A stretch of DNA of 64,000 nucleotides from Aradus depressus (GCA_963662175.1 OY759223.1:22855460-22919459), one strand, 5' to 3'. Shown: positions 9,301-17,637, counted from the first letter of the stretch. Notes: generated by a model not told the origin, from the letters alone. Translations and numbers: made by a program.

Positions 9301-11568
9301 TATATTATTTTTTTACATGCTGTCTAATTCAGGACATAATAAACTCCGTAAAATTTAATATTGCTATGCAGAAACATCAATACTAAAGAGTACATTCAGT
9401 AATTATTGCATCCTGAAAAATGAGAAAAAAGTGACTATGGTAGTTTTTACCAAAAGCTCTTCAGTTGTATCGACATGTAATTTTATATTTAAATTCAGAA
9501 CCCCATAAGGATGACACATCAATTTTTTGCAAAATCTGTCGAAGGGAAAGGGCTCGACTCAAATATCTTAATAACTGCCGATGTAATGAATATATCGACA
9601 CAAAATTTAGTATGAGGATTTACAAGTTACTATGTAAGTTAAATATTGATTATTAGCCCTAACAGTCGATTGGCTTTGAAGGAGAGCGAAAAGATAACTG
9701 ATTCATTTGTGTTGGGGAAATACATAACATCATTCAAAAGGTCATCTCACCATTTCTTTCAGTTTCGAATTCCCACGCTGGATATCTATGTTTTTTCTCG
9801 TACTTTTTTTTTCTTCTGTTAATGACTCTTTCTACACACAGGTGGACCTGACGGAGCTGCCACCACTGTTCTGCCGGCCACGAAAAAGCCCCCGCCTCGT
9901 GGCTGCCTGTGACAGTCGCCGACATAGCAGTGTCAAAGCCTCCAGTGTGGAGCCCTGCGCTCGGCTCAAACAGATGGATCAGCTCGTGAGGACGGCGAAA
10001 TCCCTCGACCTACTCCCCTCCTCCAAGCTCACCACACTCATCAAGAGGAGCTGTCACTCTCTTCAGGTAAGTGATGGCACCTCCGAGAAATTCACAACAT
10101 TACTGTCACTCGAGTGTTGAGGCAGCTCTGGATCAGAGTAGGGGCGACCACCAGGCGTCCCCAGCCATCAAACCGGCTGAACACTGGGTTAGCTGCTCTC
10201 CGTCACCACCCGTGCGTGACACATGTCCAGCCTCAGGTATAATCCGCTCCCAATAATCAACTCCACCTTGGTCTGGTGCAGCGGACATTCAAGGATGTTC
10301 TGCAGTTTCTCTGCCCCTCATATACAGTTCTGGTTTTTCTTCCTCTTAATAGAGAAAAGATAAATATTTTAAAACTCCTTGCTATGCGTTACAATTTAAA
10401 TATTTTAAATTAGCTTTTAATTATTTCCTACAGAAAAGTGTACATTCTTTGGAGAGTTAGGCCTGAATTTATGATGAACTTGCAGTAATACCCGGCGTTG
10501 CCCGGGGAACTTTGACTTTTCTCCCAATATCTCCTATAAGGCTATTCAGTTCCTCGACAGTAAATTCATGATGTTATAATTTTCAATTATTCATACGGAA
10601 TAACGCTTATAGTCCTTCAACTGTAGTAACGCTAGCTTTGGAGCTAAAACTAATTCATTCAAAAAGATTTCTCATTAATCGTTGCAATGGTTTTCGAGTT
10701 ACAAAGATTGCGTGAGTGGATGCTGGGATGGACCAGGGGTTGATTAAGAAATAGATCTTAACCTTCCGGTAGATAAAACTTATCTATTCAAAAAGATTCC
10801 TCATTAATCATTGCAGTGGTTTTTGAGTTACAAAGATTGCGTGGGTGGATGCTGGGATGGACCAGATATTGAGGTACTAATACGCCTATAACCTTCCACA
10901 GACGATGACGAACAAATTTAAAAAAAAAATTAATCAAATCCATCAAGCCGTTCGTGAGTTATAGCGGTACAACGCACAGACATTTTCAGCTTTATATATA
11001 TGATAAGGAACATTACAACAAAAAATGTATTTGTTCAAGAAAAATATGTTTTTTGTGCAAAATGAAATTTTGCTTTAATACAATTTCTAGGTTAAGTCTC
11101 TTGCGCTTTCTCTAAAGTTTTGACTCCCTAAGATGGAAGAGAGGCAAAGTTAACTCCTTAAATGTTCTCCCCATTTCGCAATCGATTTTGTTCTGATGTC
11201 TGTAAACGACCAAATGAAGGATTGGCTCCCAGTCATATTGTGAACAGCGGGTATTCGCGGTCAGTCCAGACCAGAGTAATACTGATTTGTGACTTTTGAA
11301 TAATGCTATTAACTTATTGTTTATTCAGGAAGAAGGTGTCGTTTGCGGTAACGGATCTCTGGTCAGTTCTCCATTGTTACCGGACGAAAAGCCCTGGCAC
11401 TCCCTCGAAACGGTAGTTCCTGAGCCTACCTCGAAGAAAGTGGCCCGTTCCTCTCTCCGTTCCTGGCTCTTCGGCCTCTTCAATAGTGCTAGTGTTCGCA
11501 ACAGCGACATCAGTCTTCGGAAGGGAGGCTACCAAGATTTACAACCCGAGAGAGAGAGCATCGTCTAA
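302..11568 (+). CDS. Gyc76C: receptor guanylyl cyclase, 3' eleven coding exons (Gyc76C-like)
   Basis: Makes cGMP from GTP at the plasma membrane. Eleven exons joined with GT-AG introns and agreeing phases give 604 residues and a TAA stop; the ligand-binding ectodomain and transmembrane segment lie upstream of the window. Order of parts: pseudokinase domain (exons 1-4; HGNLKSSN in place of HRD, ADFG kept, APEM), coiled-coil linker (exon 5), class III cyclase domain (exons 5-9) with [18 protein letters not shown] and [15 protein letters not shown], then a poorly conserved tail (exons 10-11) ending ESIV. Both metal-binding Asp, the guanine-selecting Glu and Cys, and the transition-state Asn and Arg are present, so the enzyme should be active. 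Assignment to Gyc76C rather than another receptor cyclase rests on the pseudokinase sequence and on the long tail with a class I PDZ-ligand end, which is known for fly Gyc76C; that orthology is an inference (about 0.6). Confidence 0.88.
374..1620 (+). other. intron with old repeat fragments
   Basis: AT-rich intron of the cyclase gene. Positions 722-765 (CTGACCTCTCATAG) and 1085-1137 (CTAGCCGGCTTTTGAGG) are fragments of the fold-back family seen in full at 59876-60255. I see no exon in the rest. Confidence 0.7.
1621..1786 (+). CDS. Gyc76C: guanylyl cyclase exon: pseudokinase catalytic-loop and DFG segment
   Basis: Acceptor TTCTGTTTAG, donor A|GTAAGA; enters in phase 0 and leaves in phase 1. 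Encodes [20 protein letters not shown], then the DFG region as ADFGLHEL. The HRD aspartate of active kinases is replaced (HGN), as is normal for the cyclase pseudokinase, which binds ATP and regulates the cyclase rather than phosphorylating. Confidence 0.92.
1926..2090 (+). repeat. old dispersed repeat plus TC/C simple repeat
   Basis: 1926-2030 (ATTGTAATCGTGCGAAAATC onward) resembles 7890-8000 in a later intron. It is followed by (TC)n at 2039-2056 and a run of C at 2059-2074. Confidence 0.6.
2352..2735 (+). repeat. dispersed repeat, second copy at 55074-55395
   Basis: Almost identical over more than 300 bp to 55074-55395, with the same order of short blocks (GGGCGAAGCCC, then CGTACAAACTTCGAC, then CATACAAGGTGAGAAG). 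Not classified. No terminal repeats are obvious, and GGGCGAAGCCC can form a small hairpin. Confidence 0.8.
3091..3240 (+). CDS. Gyc76C: guanylyl cyclase exon: pseudokinase APE motif region
   Basis: Acceptor CTATATTTCAG, donor AAAG|GTAAAA; enters and leaves in phase 1. [12 protein letters not shown] and [14 protein letters not shown] match the activation-segment end and the helix F region (usual family form GDVYSFGIIL). Confidence 0.92.
3433..3768 (-). repeat. SINE-A, near full length, diverged
   Basis: tRNA-like head at the right end (GCTACCGGCGCCCTC read on +), body and tail end at the left. Lies in a cyclase intron in antisense orientation. Confidence 0.85.
4042..4156 (-). repeat. SINE-A 3' fragment
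   Basis: Tail half only, with an internal deletion; the left edge has the older TAACTA-type tail (read as TTAGTTATTA). Confidence 0.75.
4158..4560 (+). repeat. Rep-B composite repeat copy
   Basis: Three or more tandem, diverged units starting GTAATGAATGTATCGACA. The same unit recurs across the window. Intron of the cyclase gene, directly before the next exon. Confidence 0.65.
4624..4819 (+). CDS. Gyc76C: guanylyl cyclase exon: end of pseudokinase domain
   Basis: Acceptor GTTGTTTGCAG, donor AA|GTAAGT; phase 1 in, phase 2 out. Carries FRPCVSI and [20 protein letters not shown], the usual end of the pseudokinase domain (family form CW.E.P..RP.F..I). More GC-rich than its introns. Confidence 0.94.
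5095..5235 (+). CDS. Gyc76C: guanylyl cyclase exon: dimerisation coiled coil
   Basis: Acceptor TTATTTTTAG, donor GC|GTCAGT (GTCAG is a weaker donor). Encodes [20 protein letters not shown], then ERT-type repeats and LLHRMLP. This is the signalling helix that pairs two receptor chains and couples the pseudokinase to the cyclase. Confidence 0.94.
5469..5770 (+). repeat. SINE-A, full length, diverged
   Basis: Head GAGGGCGCCGGTAGCTC with a short deletion in the D-arm region, B-box-like GTTCGAAACC, and tail ending CATGAGTCACAAT. Confidence 0.85.
5871..5908 (-). repeat. hammerhead-like motif fragment (CTGATGATG...GAAAACCGGTT family)
   Basis: Read on the minus strand: CTGATGA, T, a loop, then GAAAACCGGTT. 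Same family as 59704-59746. A partial copy; stem I is not convincing here. Confidence 0.5.
5995..6118 (+). CDS. Gyc76C: guanylyl cyclase exon: first catalytic metal site
   Basis: Acceptor GTATTTTTAG, donor CAG|GTAACC; phase 2 in, phase 0 out. [19 protein letters not shown] carries the first metal-binding Asp (SDIVGFT) of the class III cyclase fold. Confidence 0.96.
6119..6964 (+). other. intron, no feature recognised
   Basis: AT-rich intron of the cyclase gene. I see no repeat family shared with the rest of the window and no exon. Confidence 0.6.
6965..7063 (+). CDS. Gyc76C: guanylyl cyclase exon: second metal site and guanine-selecting Glu
   Basis: Acceptor TGTATTCTAG, donor GTG|GTATGT; phase 0 at both ends. 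LYTLFDSII, then [11 protein letters not shown], which gives the Glu that reads guanine and the second catalytic Asp (GDAYM). Confidence 0.96.
7338..7660 (+). repeat. SINE-A, full length, AACCT tail
   Basis: Intact A box-like TAGCTCAGTGG and B box-like GGTTCGAAACC; tail AAAACCTAACCTAT. Sits tail to tail with the next copy inside a cyclase intron. A stretch around the GGTAAAATAAACTTAAGC block is deleted. Confidence 0.93.
7661..7850 (-). repeat. SINE-A, truncated, tail to tail with previous copy
   Basis: Starts CCGGGCTTTAACTAC at the shared tail junction and lacks the tRNA-like head. The pair forms an inverted repeat that would be transcribed within the cyclase pre-mRNA. Confidence 0.85.
7890..8165 (+). 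repeat. two old dispersed repeats
   Basis: 7890-8000 resembles 1926-2030. 8012-8165 (GAGATGAAGATGTCACATG onward) resembles 20120-20255. Not classified. Confidence 0.55.
8208..8352 (+). CDS. Gyc76C: guanylyl cyclase exon: middle of catalytic domain
   Basis: Acceptor TTCTGTTTAG, donor TG|GTCTGT; phase 0 in, phase 1 out. [18 protein letters not shown] and LRIGVHTG are diagnostic of receptor guanylyl cyclases. Confidence 0.96.
8484..8740 (+). CDS. Gyc76C: guanylyl cyclase exon: catalytic core end
   Basis: Acceptor TGTGTGTAG, donor GAG|GTTAGT; phase 1 in, phase 0 out. [20 protein letters not shown] then [10 protein letters not shown] gives the guanine-contacting Cys and the transition-state Asn and Arg. 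KGKG...TYWL closes the cyclase domain. Confidence 0.97.
8760..8905 (+). repeat. Rep-B fragment
   Basis: AATGTATCGACACGAAATTT followed by ATTTTCAGCGGAATC, directly after the exon donor. Confidence 0.65.
9465..9735 (+). repeat. Rep-B copy
   Basis: Two tandem units (TGTATCGACATGTAATTTTA and ATATATCGACACAAAATTTA), then the common end block GTCGATTGGCTTTGAAGG...GTTGGGGAAATACAT. Intronic. Confidence 0.65.
9842..10066 (+). CDS. Gyc76C: guanylyl cyclase exon: C-terminal extension, first part
   Basis: Acceptor CTACACACAG, donor CAG|GTAAGT; phase 0 at both ends, 75 residues. Lies past the conserved cyclase domain and is rich in Arg, Lys and Ser ([18 protein letters not shown]). The open frame, consensus splice sites and GC content support it as coding; no known domain seen. 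Confidence 0.85.
10479..11003 (-). mobile_element. non-autonomous Helitron
   Basis: On the minus strand it starts TC (TCATATATATAAAGCTGAA) and ends with the hairpin CCGGGCAACGCCGGG followed by TATTACTGCAAG, a variant of CTAG. It lies between A and T. The last 160 bp match the end of the larger Helitron at 47613-50046. Contains two diverged copies of GTTACAAAGATTGCGTG...GATGCTGGGATGGACCAG. Lies in the last cyclase intron. Confidence 0.85.
11329..11568 (+). CDS. Gyc76C: guanylyl cyclase last exon, PDZ-ligand-like C terminus
   Basis: Acceptor GTTTATTCAG; 79 residues then TAA at 11566-11568. No domain recognised; a basic, aromatic patch ([17 protein letters not shown]) precedes an acidic end, PERESIV. 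S-I-V at the extreme C terminus fits a class I PDZ ligand. Fly Gyc76C uses such an end to bind the GIPC protein Kermit. Confidence 0.87.
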   Translation, partial: EEGVVCGNGSLVSSPLLPDEKPWHSLETVVPEPTSKKVARSSLRSWLFGLFNSASVRNSDISLRKGGYQDLQPERESIV

Positions 11569-11674
11569 AATATATACATATTATATATTATATATATAAT
11601 GCTTTCAAGAGTTGATAGCTGAGAGTTGCGATGTTGCCAAACAGTACACTATAACAGTGATAGGCATGAATAAA
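11569..11674 (+). other. probable 3' UTR with AATAAA signal
   Basis: AATAAA at 11669-11674, 100 bp past the stop. Further signals downstream could extend the UTR. Confidence 0.5.
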
Positions 11675-12090
11675 TTGGTGAATAATGATTCATTTATCTT
11701 GAAACCTATAAAAGATTAGAAAACTATTTTAAATGGTCATTACCCTTTATTTTTAGCGCTGCTTAAGATGTTTCGTGAAATCTTTGAAAATTCGCACACC
11801 GCCTACCGTTCGTTCGCAACTTTAGTTTCTAATGGAATGGTATATATTATTTTTTTCAAGAATTGGAAATAATACTACGTTTAGAGTATTTTGTGGTCTT
11901 CATATCAGATTTCGCGAAAATCCTGTAATTTTTATCAATTTCTTTGACATCTAAGGCTATTTGTTCTTATAGGGGACCGTACAGGAGGAATGCTTGTGAG
12001 GAATATTTTAAAAAATGAATTCCGTTGAAACAAAAATAGATAAAATGAAAAATAATTTATGGTTTCCAGATTTACTTTGTGAAGCTCCAT
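11675..12090. other. AT-rich intergenic, nothing recognised
   Basis: No gene or window-wide repeat seen; could be distal 3' UTR. Confidence 0.5.
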
Positions 12091-12321
12091 TCTAGGAATA
12101 GATAATTAAAATACACAATTTCTTTGTCAAACTTCACTTATATATTCTCAAATACTCAACTAGTTTCGCCGTGTTAAGACATTATCTATCAAGAGTCACT
12201 TACAAACTGTGTTGATAATGACTCTTGATAATGCCTTAACACGGCGAAACTAGTTGAGTATTTGAGAATATATAGTGAAGTTTGACAAAGAAATTGTGTA
12301 TTTTAATTATCTATTCCTAGA
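12091..12321. mobile_element. fold-back element with hammerhead-like arms
   Basis: Near-perfect inverted arms of about 100 bp (TCTAGGAATAGATAATT...AATTATCTATTCCTAGA) around a short spacer. The right arm read on + (12221-12259) gives ACTC, TTGATAA, T, GCC, loop, GGC, GAA, AC-TA-GT, T, GAGT. The left arm gives the same on the minus strand. Confidence 0.85.
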
Positions 12322-13168
12322 TAAAATGAAATTTATTTACTTTCTCAATAGAATGTATTTATTCAATCAACACCAGCATAGCTCCTTTTCCATCTCATAA
12401 AAATAATACAATGTAAACAAAAAAAATCATAAATTTATTTGTGTCATCGCTGCACCCCGATTATCCTATCCTATATAAATAGGAGCGGTTTGAGATATGG
12501 CAACATTGTAAAGGAATAACTCGTTCTGATTGGCTGTTACTCATCATTGCCAGTTGTCAACTCTTGAAAACAGTACTCTAGTGCCGTTCAGTTCCAATTG
12601 TCGTGCCTTCGTAACGAGTGCCTTGAACTCTACTCGCTTCCAGATGAACTTTTATATAAATTCTATTATTAATGTTATAAGTAATTTTGTTTAAATTTGT
12701 ATATAAAATATATATATATGTTATATATAAAAAAAATGTTCTCGTTAAGGCCATAATTTATTGATTTTATTAATAAGTTACCGTACTTGGATACATATTA
12801 TTGTTACTGTGGAAAGGTTGTTTTTAATTGAAATATTTTTTAACTACATATATTATATATATATTTTTTTTTGTTTTCCTCCAGTGTGCAATAATTTGAC
12901 CGATTTTTAGAAAACTTTTATTTTCATTTGTTTTATTATTGAAAATATTATTTTAAAATTATATTATTTCCCCTCGATGATACAGGATGTATGCTCATAA
13001 CTTCAAGATCATATTTTTAAAATCAAAGAAAAAAAAAAGTTCCAAAAAACGAATAAAAAGGAAACACCTCCTTCAAAATAAATAAATATATTTTTCATTA
13101 TTGAAGAATATGACAATAGTTAGTTGGCATTAGAATTCAATTGTTTAAATAAATTGTAAATTAAGAAA
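12322..13168. other. AT-rich intergenic, nothing recognised
   Basis: No coding signal. The short match around 12550-12570 to 11593-11610 in inverted orientation is too small to call an element. Confidence 0.5.
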
Positions 13169-13179
13169 TGAAACAAACA

Positions 13180-13518
13180 GAGGGCGCCAGTAGCTCAGTG
13201 GTATGCGTGCTTGACTTCTGAGCTCAAGGTCGTGGGTTTGAAACCCGACTGAGGCCCTTAGTTTATTTTATCTGGGAGGTAAAATAAACTTAAGCACGCC
13301 GTCCTTCGGATGGGACGTTAAGCGATGGTCCCGAGCCTGTAAGATGTCAGGTACTCGTTAAAGACCCCTACCCTAGGTGAATAAAAATTTAGGGTAGGCA
13401 AAATTTAGGACTCCCACAGTAGAGTCGGGCTCATGTCCACCAGAGTGACGAAAGAGCGCTTTGGTAGTAGGCGATATGACCTCGTTGTTAAAGCCCCGTC
13501 ATAAAACCTAACCTAACC
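13180..13518 (+). repeat. SINE-A, full length, with target duplication
   Basis: Complete head, body and tail (AAAACCTAACCTAACC). Flanked by an 11-bp duplication TGAAACAAACA (13169-13179 and 13519-13529), which shows target-primed insertion and fixes both ends of the family. Confidence 0.96.
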
Positions 13519-13565
13519 TGAAACAAACATATTCTTTTAAAATATAGTCTTTTCCCCAAAAATTG

Positions 13566-14336
13566 TGAACAATAGAACCTGTTTCGGTATTAGACCATCG
13601 TCAGATTTAGTTATAAACTAAGTCAGTTTGCTGAGTAGAAACTATTCTTATATATCAGGTAAGGAAGAGGATTGAAGTATAGAAGAGCGTCGATTATCCG
13701 AATTAATGTGGGGTGGTTCGGATAATCGACATTTTTTAGCCACCCAGAACTTGCGATGAATGAAGAGTCACCACCAAACTTCATGTTTAATTCCACTGCT
13801 TTTCCACACAAAATGGGCCGTTATCGTTGATTTACCAACACCGAACTTGGTAGCTAATGGCTGACCCGCTTCATCTTTCTTCAGCCCCATAATAATTTCC
13901 ATTTTATCTTTTAATGAAAACACTACTCGTTTCCTTTTTGTCGACATGTTGTAAGTTTTACTTAAAATATGTGACCACTAACTAATTCAATGTAGGTACA
14001 CCTCACAATGAATGATTTGAAACTGAGAGCATTATTGACTGGTAACCGACCATACGAATGGAAAGGGATTCAGTGGGAAAAACTCAATGAAAAAATTACA
14101 TACATAGACACACACATATCCCTTATACAGCTAACAACGCTCTTACTAAGAATTAATTAGGCTTCCCTCATGGAAATTCATGGAAAAACTAATTTGATTT
14201 TTTTTTTTCATGAAGCCAGTTCGGATAATTGAACGTTCAGATAACTGACGTTCGGATAATCGATGCTCTACTGTATCAACTAGGAAATCCCTGTAGCTGT
14301 AGAGTTAGGAATCCTTACCTGATACATAATGTTGGT
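13566..14336. mobile_element. fold-back element split by a Tigger insertion
   Basis: Left part 13566-13677 has, on the minus strand, CTGACGA, T, GGT, loop, ACC, GAAAC. Right part 14276-14336 (TTACCTGATACAT) pairs with left-part ATATCAGGTAAGGAA. The related uninterrupted copy at 18655-18815 shows the empty site. Confidence 0.75.
13680..14273 (-). mobile_element. Tigger/pogo element with transposase N-terminal remnant
   Basis: Terminal repeats of about 22 bp (right end CGGATAATCGATGCTCTACTG) flanked by TA. On the minus strand an ATG at 13945-13947 opens MSTKRKRVVFSLKDKMEII, then ATKFGVGKST, the CENP-B-type helix-turn-helix of Tigger transposases. It then runs into FGGDSSFIASSGWLKN and directly into the terminal repeat. 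The DDD catalytic domain is deleted, so it depends on another element. Confidence 0.85.
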
Positions 14337-14594
14337 TTCCAATCAGCTAACTAAACCTCACGATGGTGTTTTTTGATACAATTTGTGTGCAATGGACAAC
14401 AATTTCAAGAAAGTTTGTTTTATTTATTACAAATTTTCATATTATGTTCACGTTTCTCAATTTAGAAGTTGTAATTATAAAAATTATGAGAATTATTTAT
14501 TAAAAATCCATTACAATGTCTGCCTCAGCTGACTATTTGTCATAAATTATTTTTTTTTTTAGTTTGGAATTTTACTGTACAAAATTTGTTCTAG

Positions 14595-14715
14595 TTATTG
14601 TGACTCATGCCCGGGCTTTAACTACGAGGTCATATCGCAAAGAAAGAGAGCTCTGGTGGGCATAGCCCGGTACTACTGTGGGAGTTCTAATAAATTTTGC
14701 CCATCCAGGTTTATA
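14595..14715 (-). repeat. SINE-A 3' fragment
   Basis: Tail half only, TAACTA-type tail; ends inside the CCTACCC block. Confidence 0.75.
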
Positions 14716-15020
14716 GGGGGTATATTTTTTAGCAATAATTGAAAAAGGTACAATATAACTCCTTCAAGTTAGAACCATACATCCTAGGTTACCCTGTTTA
14801 TAACATAAGTCTATAAAGTCCGTCTTTTATTACTATTTTCTTTTTTCTCTAGCTAGGATTTTTTTTTTTTTTTTCTATGAGTCCATATACCAAAGTTAAA
14901 AGCACAAGAGGTCAAGTTCACTACAATTCAACAATCTTTAAGCTCAATCAGCTGACGTACAATTGTAATAAATAAACAATCATTTTATTTTGTTATTCAA
15001 TTTTTTTTTTTTTTTTTTCT

Positions 15021-15160
15021 GATCTGTATTCTGTATAATGCATGTATACGATCTGTATATCTGTATTCTGTATAATGCATGTATACGATCTGTATATCTG
15101 TATTCTGTATAATGCATGTATACGATCTGTATATCTGTATTCTGTATAATGCATGTATTT
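15021..15160 (+). repeat. 37-bp tandem repeat, about 3.8 units
   Basis: Unit GATCTGTATATCTGTATTCT + GTATAATGCATGTATAC, nearly identical between units. It follows a long T run. Confidence 0.93.
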
Positions 15161-15419
15161 GATCATTTACTTTTTTACACTTTATGGAAAATAATTCTTT
15201 CGAATGCCATCAGTTTGCGAAAACTGTGTTGAAATGACAACTCGGTTCCCATTTTTTGAGATGTTTGTTTGATTTGCGCATCCATGGTTATTCCTAACGA
15301 AAAATTGGACTTACGAAAATGGATTTCTTATGAAATTTCCAGTCGTCTATGTGTCTTTAGGTCTGAGAATAGGACCAATACAGAGTTGAAGCGTTCCAAA
15401 GATAAGGTTCCAGTAGGGT

Positions 15420-16300
15420 GTTTTAGTCCAAAGTTAGGTGCTGAGTTCATCCTAGCTAACATGCCGCCGTTGTCTAGTACATACTAGCTAACATGCCGCC
15501 GTTGTCTTGTACATACTAGCTAATATGCCACCGTTGCCTAGTACATACTAGCTAACATGCCGCCGTTGTCTAGTACATACTAGCTAACATGCCGCCGTTG
15601 TCTAGTACATACTAGCTAACATGCCTAGTACATACTGGTTGAGGGCTTATCGTTGCCTAGCACCTTCTAGCAGAGACGCTTACAATTGCCTAGTACATAC
15701 TAGCTAACACGCTGCCGTTGCCTAGTACATTCTAGCTGACAGTCCGCCGTTGCCTAGTATATACTAGCTGACATTCCGCCGTTGCCTAGTACATACTAGC
15801 TGACATTCTGCCGTTGCCTAGTACATACTAGCTAACATGCCGCCGTTGCCTAGTACATACTAGCTAACATACCGCCGTTGCCTAGTACATACTGGTTGAG
15901 GGCTTATCGTTGCCTAGCACCTTCTAGCAGAGACGCTTACAATTGCCTAGTACATACTAGCTAACACGCTGCCGTTGCCTAGTACATACTAGCTGACATT
16001 CCGCCGTTGCCTAGTACATACTAGCTAACATGCCGCCGTTGCCTAGTACATACTGGTTGAGGGCTTATCGTTGCCTAGCACCTTCTAGCAGAGACGCTTA
16101 CAATTGCCTAGTACATACTAGCTAACACGCTGCCGTTGCCTAGTACATACTAGCTGACAGTCCGCCGTTGCCTAGTACATACTAGCTAACATGCCGCCGT
16201 TGCCTAGTACATACTAGCTGACATTCCGCCTTGCCTAGTACTTGCTGGTTGAGGGCTTACCGTTTTACCGTTGCCTACTTTCAGACACGCCTAGGAGGAA
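15420..16300 (+). repeat. 32-bp minisatellite with higher-order repeat
   Basis: About 27 units of CTAGCTAACATGCCGCCGTT + GCCTAGTACATA. A variant block (GGTTGAGGGCTTATCG ... GCAGAGACGCTTACAATTG) recurs three times, at about 15636, 15892 and 16053, so longer units were copied as blocks. Resembles half-units of the Helitron satellite at 49170-49890. Confidence 0.93.
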
Positions 16301-16320
16301 CTTTTCTTCGTTGCCTAACA

Positions 16321-17245
16321 CATATTTTTGGAATTGACTGGATATAAGAAAGTCCTGAGATGGCTTCAACAGAACTATTTTGTTTATTATTCGCTTATAC
16401 TTTTGTACAAATTGTTCTTTAAATCGGTGAAAATCATTTTAATTCCTCACATCTTTTTTTTTTTTTTTTTTTTGAGACTGCGCGAAATTACTCTTATATA
16501 ATCTTGATGATATCCCAGTTCGTCGCGGAACACAGTACCATTATACTGTAGAAATTTAAATGTTATAAAATCAAATATATGCATTTAGAAATAAAAAATA
16601 TAAATAAAAAATATATACAAATAAGTAGAATAAAAGGCTGTAATTGTAGTAAACAAGAATGCGCTTTTATATTAACGTTCAGTCTATGTTTATTACGTTT
16701 GAAATTTATTTTCTAGTAAGTTGCCATATTAATTATAAATATTTTGTATAGTTTAAGCGCCCCTGTATATGCAAAGTCGGTATAATTATTTTGTATTACA
16801 TCTGATTATTGTTTAGTAACGCTAGTTTATATATTTCTGATTTTTTTTCCTGTTTTTTTTCAAATAATTAATTTTACAATTGAATTTAAAACAAATTTCC
16901 CTATATACTTTGGTAATGTGTATTAAGGTTTTGTGCGATGGTAATGAATGATGGCAAAAATTATTTTTGATTACAGTGTTATTACATACATTATTTTGTA
17001 TAATTAATTTCATTGGGTTTCACAATTCTGTAAAAAAAAAAATTAAAAATGTATTCCTTATGAAAATCAAAATTGAAATCAATTTTGTAATAATGTATTA
17101 TATACATAAATTGATTGTATATTTACTCAATGCAGCAATTTGTTGATTATTGTCGTTGAAGGTTTGTGAGGTGCTTGTATATTCCGAGCTAAAAACATTA
17201 GTTTGACAAAATGCTACTACTCGTCCAGGGTGGATATTTTTGAAA
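16321..17245. other. AT-rich intergenic, nothing recognised
   Basis: Contains T runs and a (TTTT)n stretch at 16447-16473. No coding signal. Confidence 0.5.
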
Positions 17246-17259
17246 AGAACAGTAGAATA

Positions 17260-17566
17260 AGTAATTAGATTTATCCAATATAATTTTTTTATTTATACCA
17301 CAACTAGTTTCGGCAATTTGCCATCTTCAAGTGGTGAATCTTTCTAGAGAAGAGGTCAAGGGACACGTTGGAGTATCATCAGGGACCAGCTGGACACTGA
17401 TACTCCAACGTGTCCCTTGACCTCTTCTCTAGAAAGATTCACCACCTGAAGATGGCAAATTGCCGAAACTAGTTGTGGTATAAATAAAAAAATTATGTTG
17501 GACTGATAAATCTAATTAGTTATTTAACAAGTTAGTCCACTACATCTGCCTACCACCAAGAAATAT
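17260..17566. mobile_element. fold-back retroelement-like unit with hammerhead-like arms and 14-bp duplication
   Basis: Inverted arms of about 115 bp meet near 17380. Flanked by the same 14 bases AGAACAGTAGAATA at 17246-17259 and 17567-17580. A single-copy tail (17517-17566) follows the right arm. The right arm at 17441-17479 reads ACCAC, CTGAAGA, T, GGC, AAATT, GCC, GAA, AC-TA-GT, T, GTGGT. Confidence 0.88.
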
Positions 17567-17637
17567 AGAACAGTAGAATATATGCTGTGTAGAATATATT
17601 TTGAGGAATACGCCCGAACTATTAGTCAGAGATTGTT

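Noticed and set aside
11590..12590. A 1-kb inverted-repeat element around the fold-back at 12091
   Set aside because: Only about 15 bp (TTTCAAGAGTTGA and inverse) and a TGTTGCCA match; too short and no duplication.
15420..16300. CRISPR-like array
   Set aside because: Units are direct tandem copies without unique spacers of even length, and the host is an animal.
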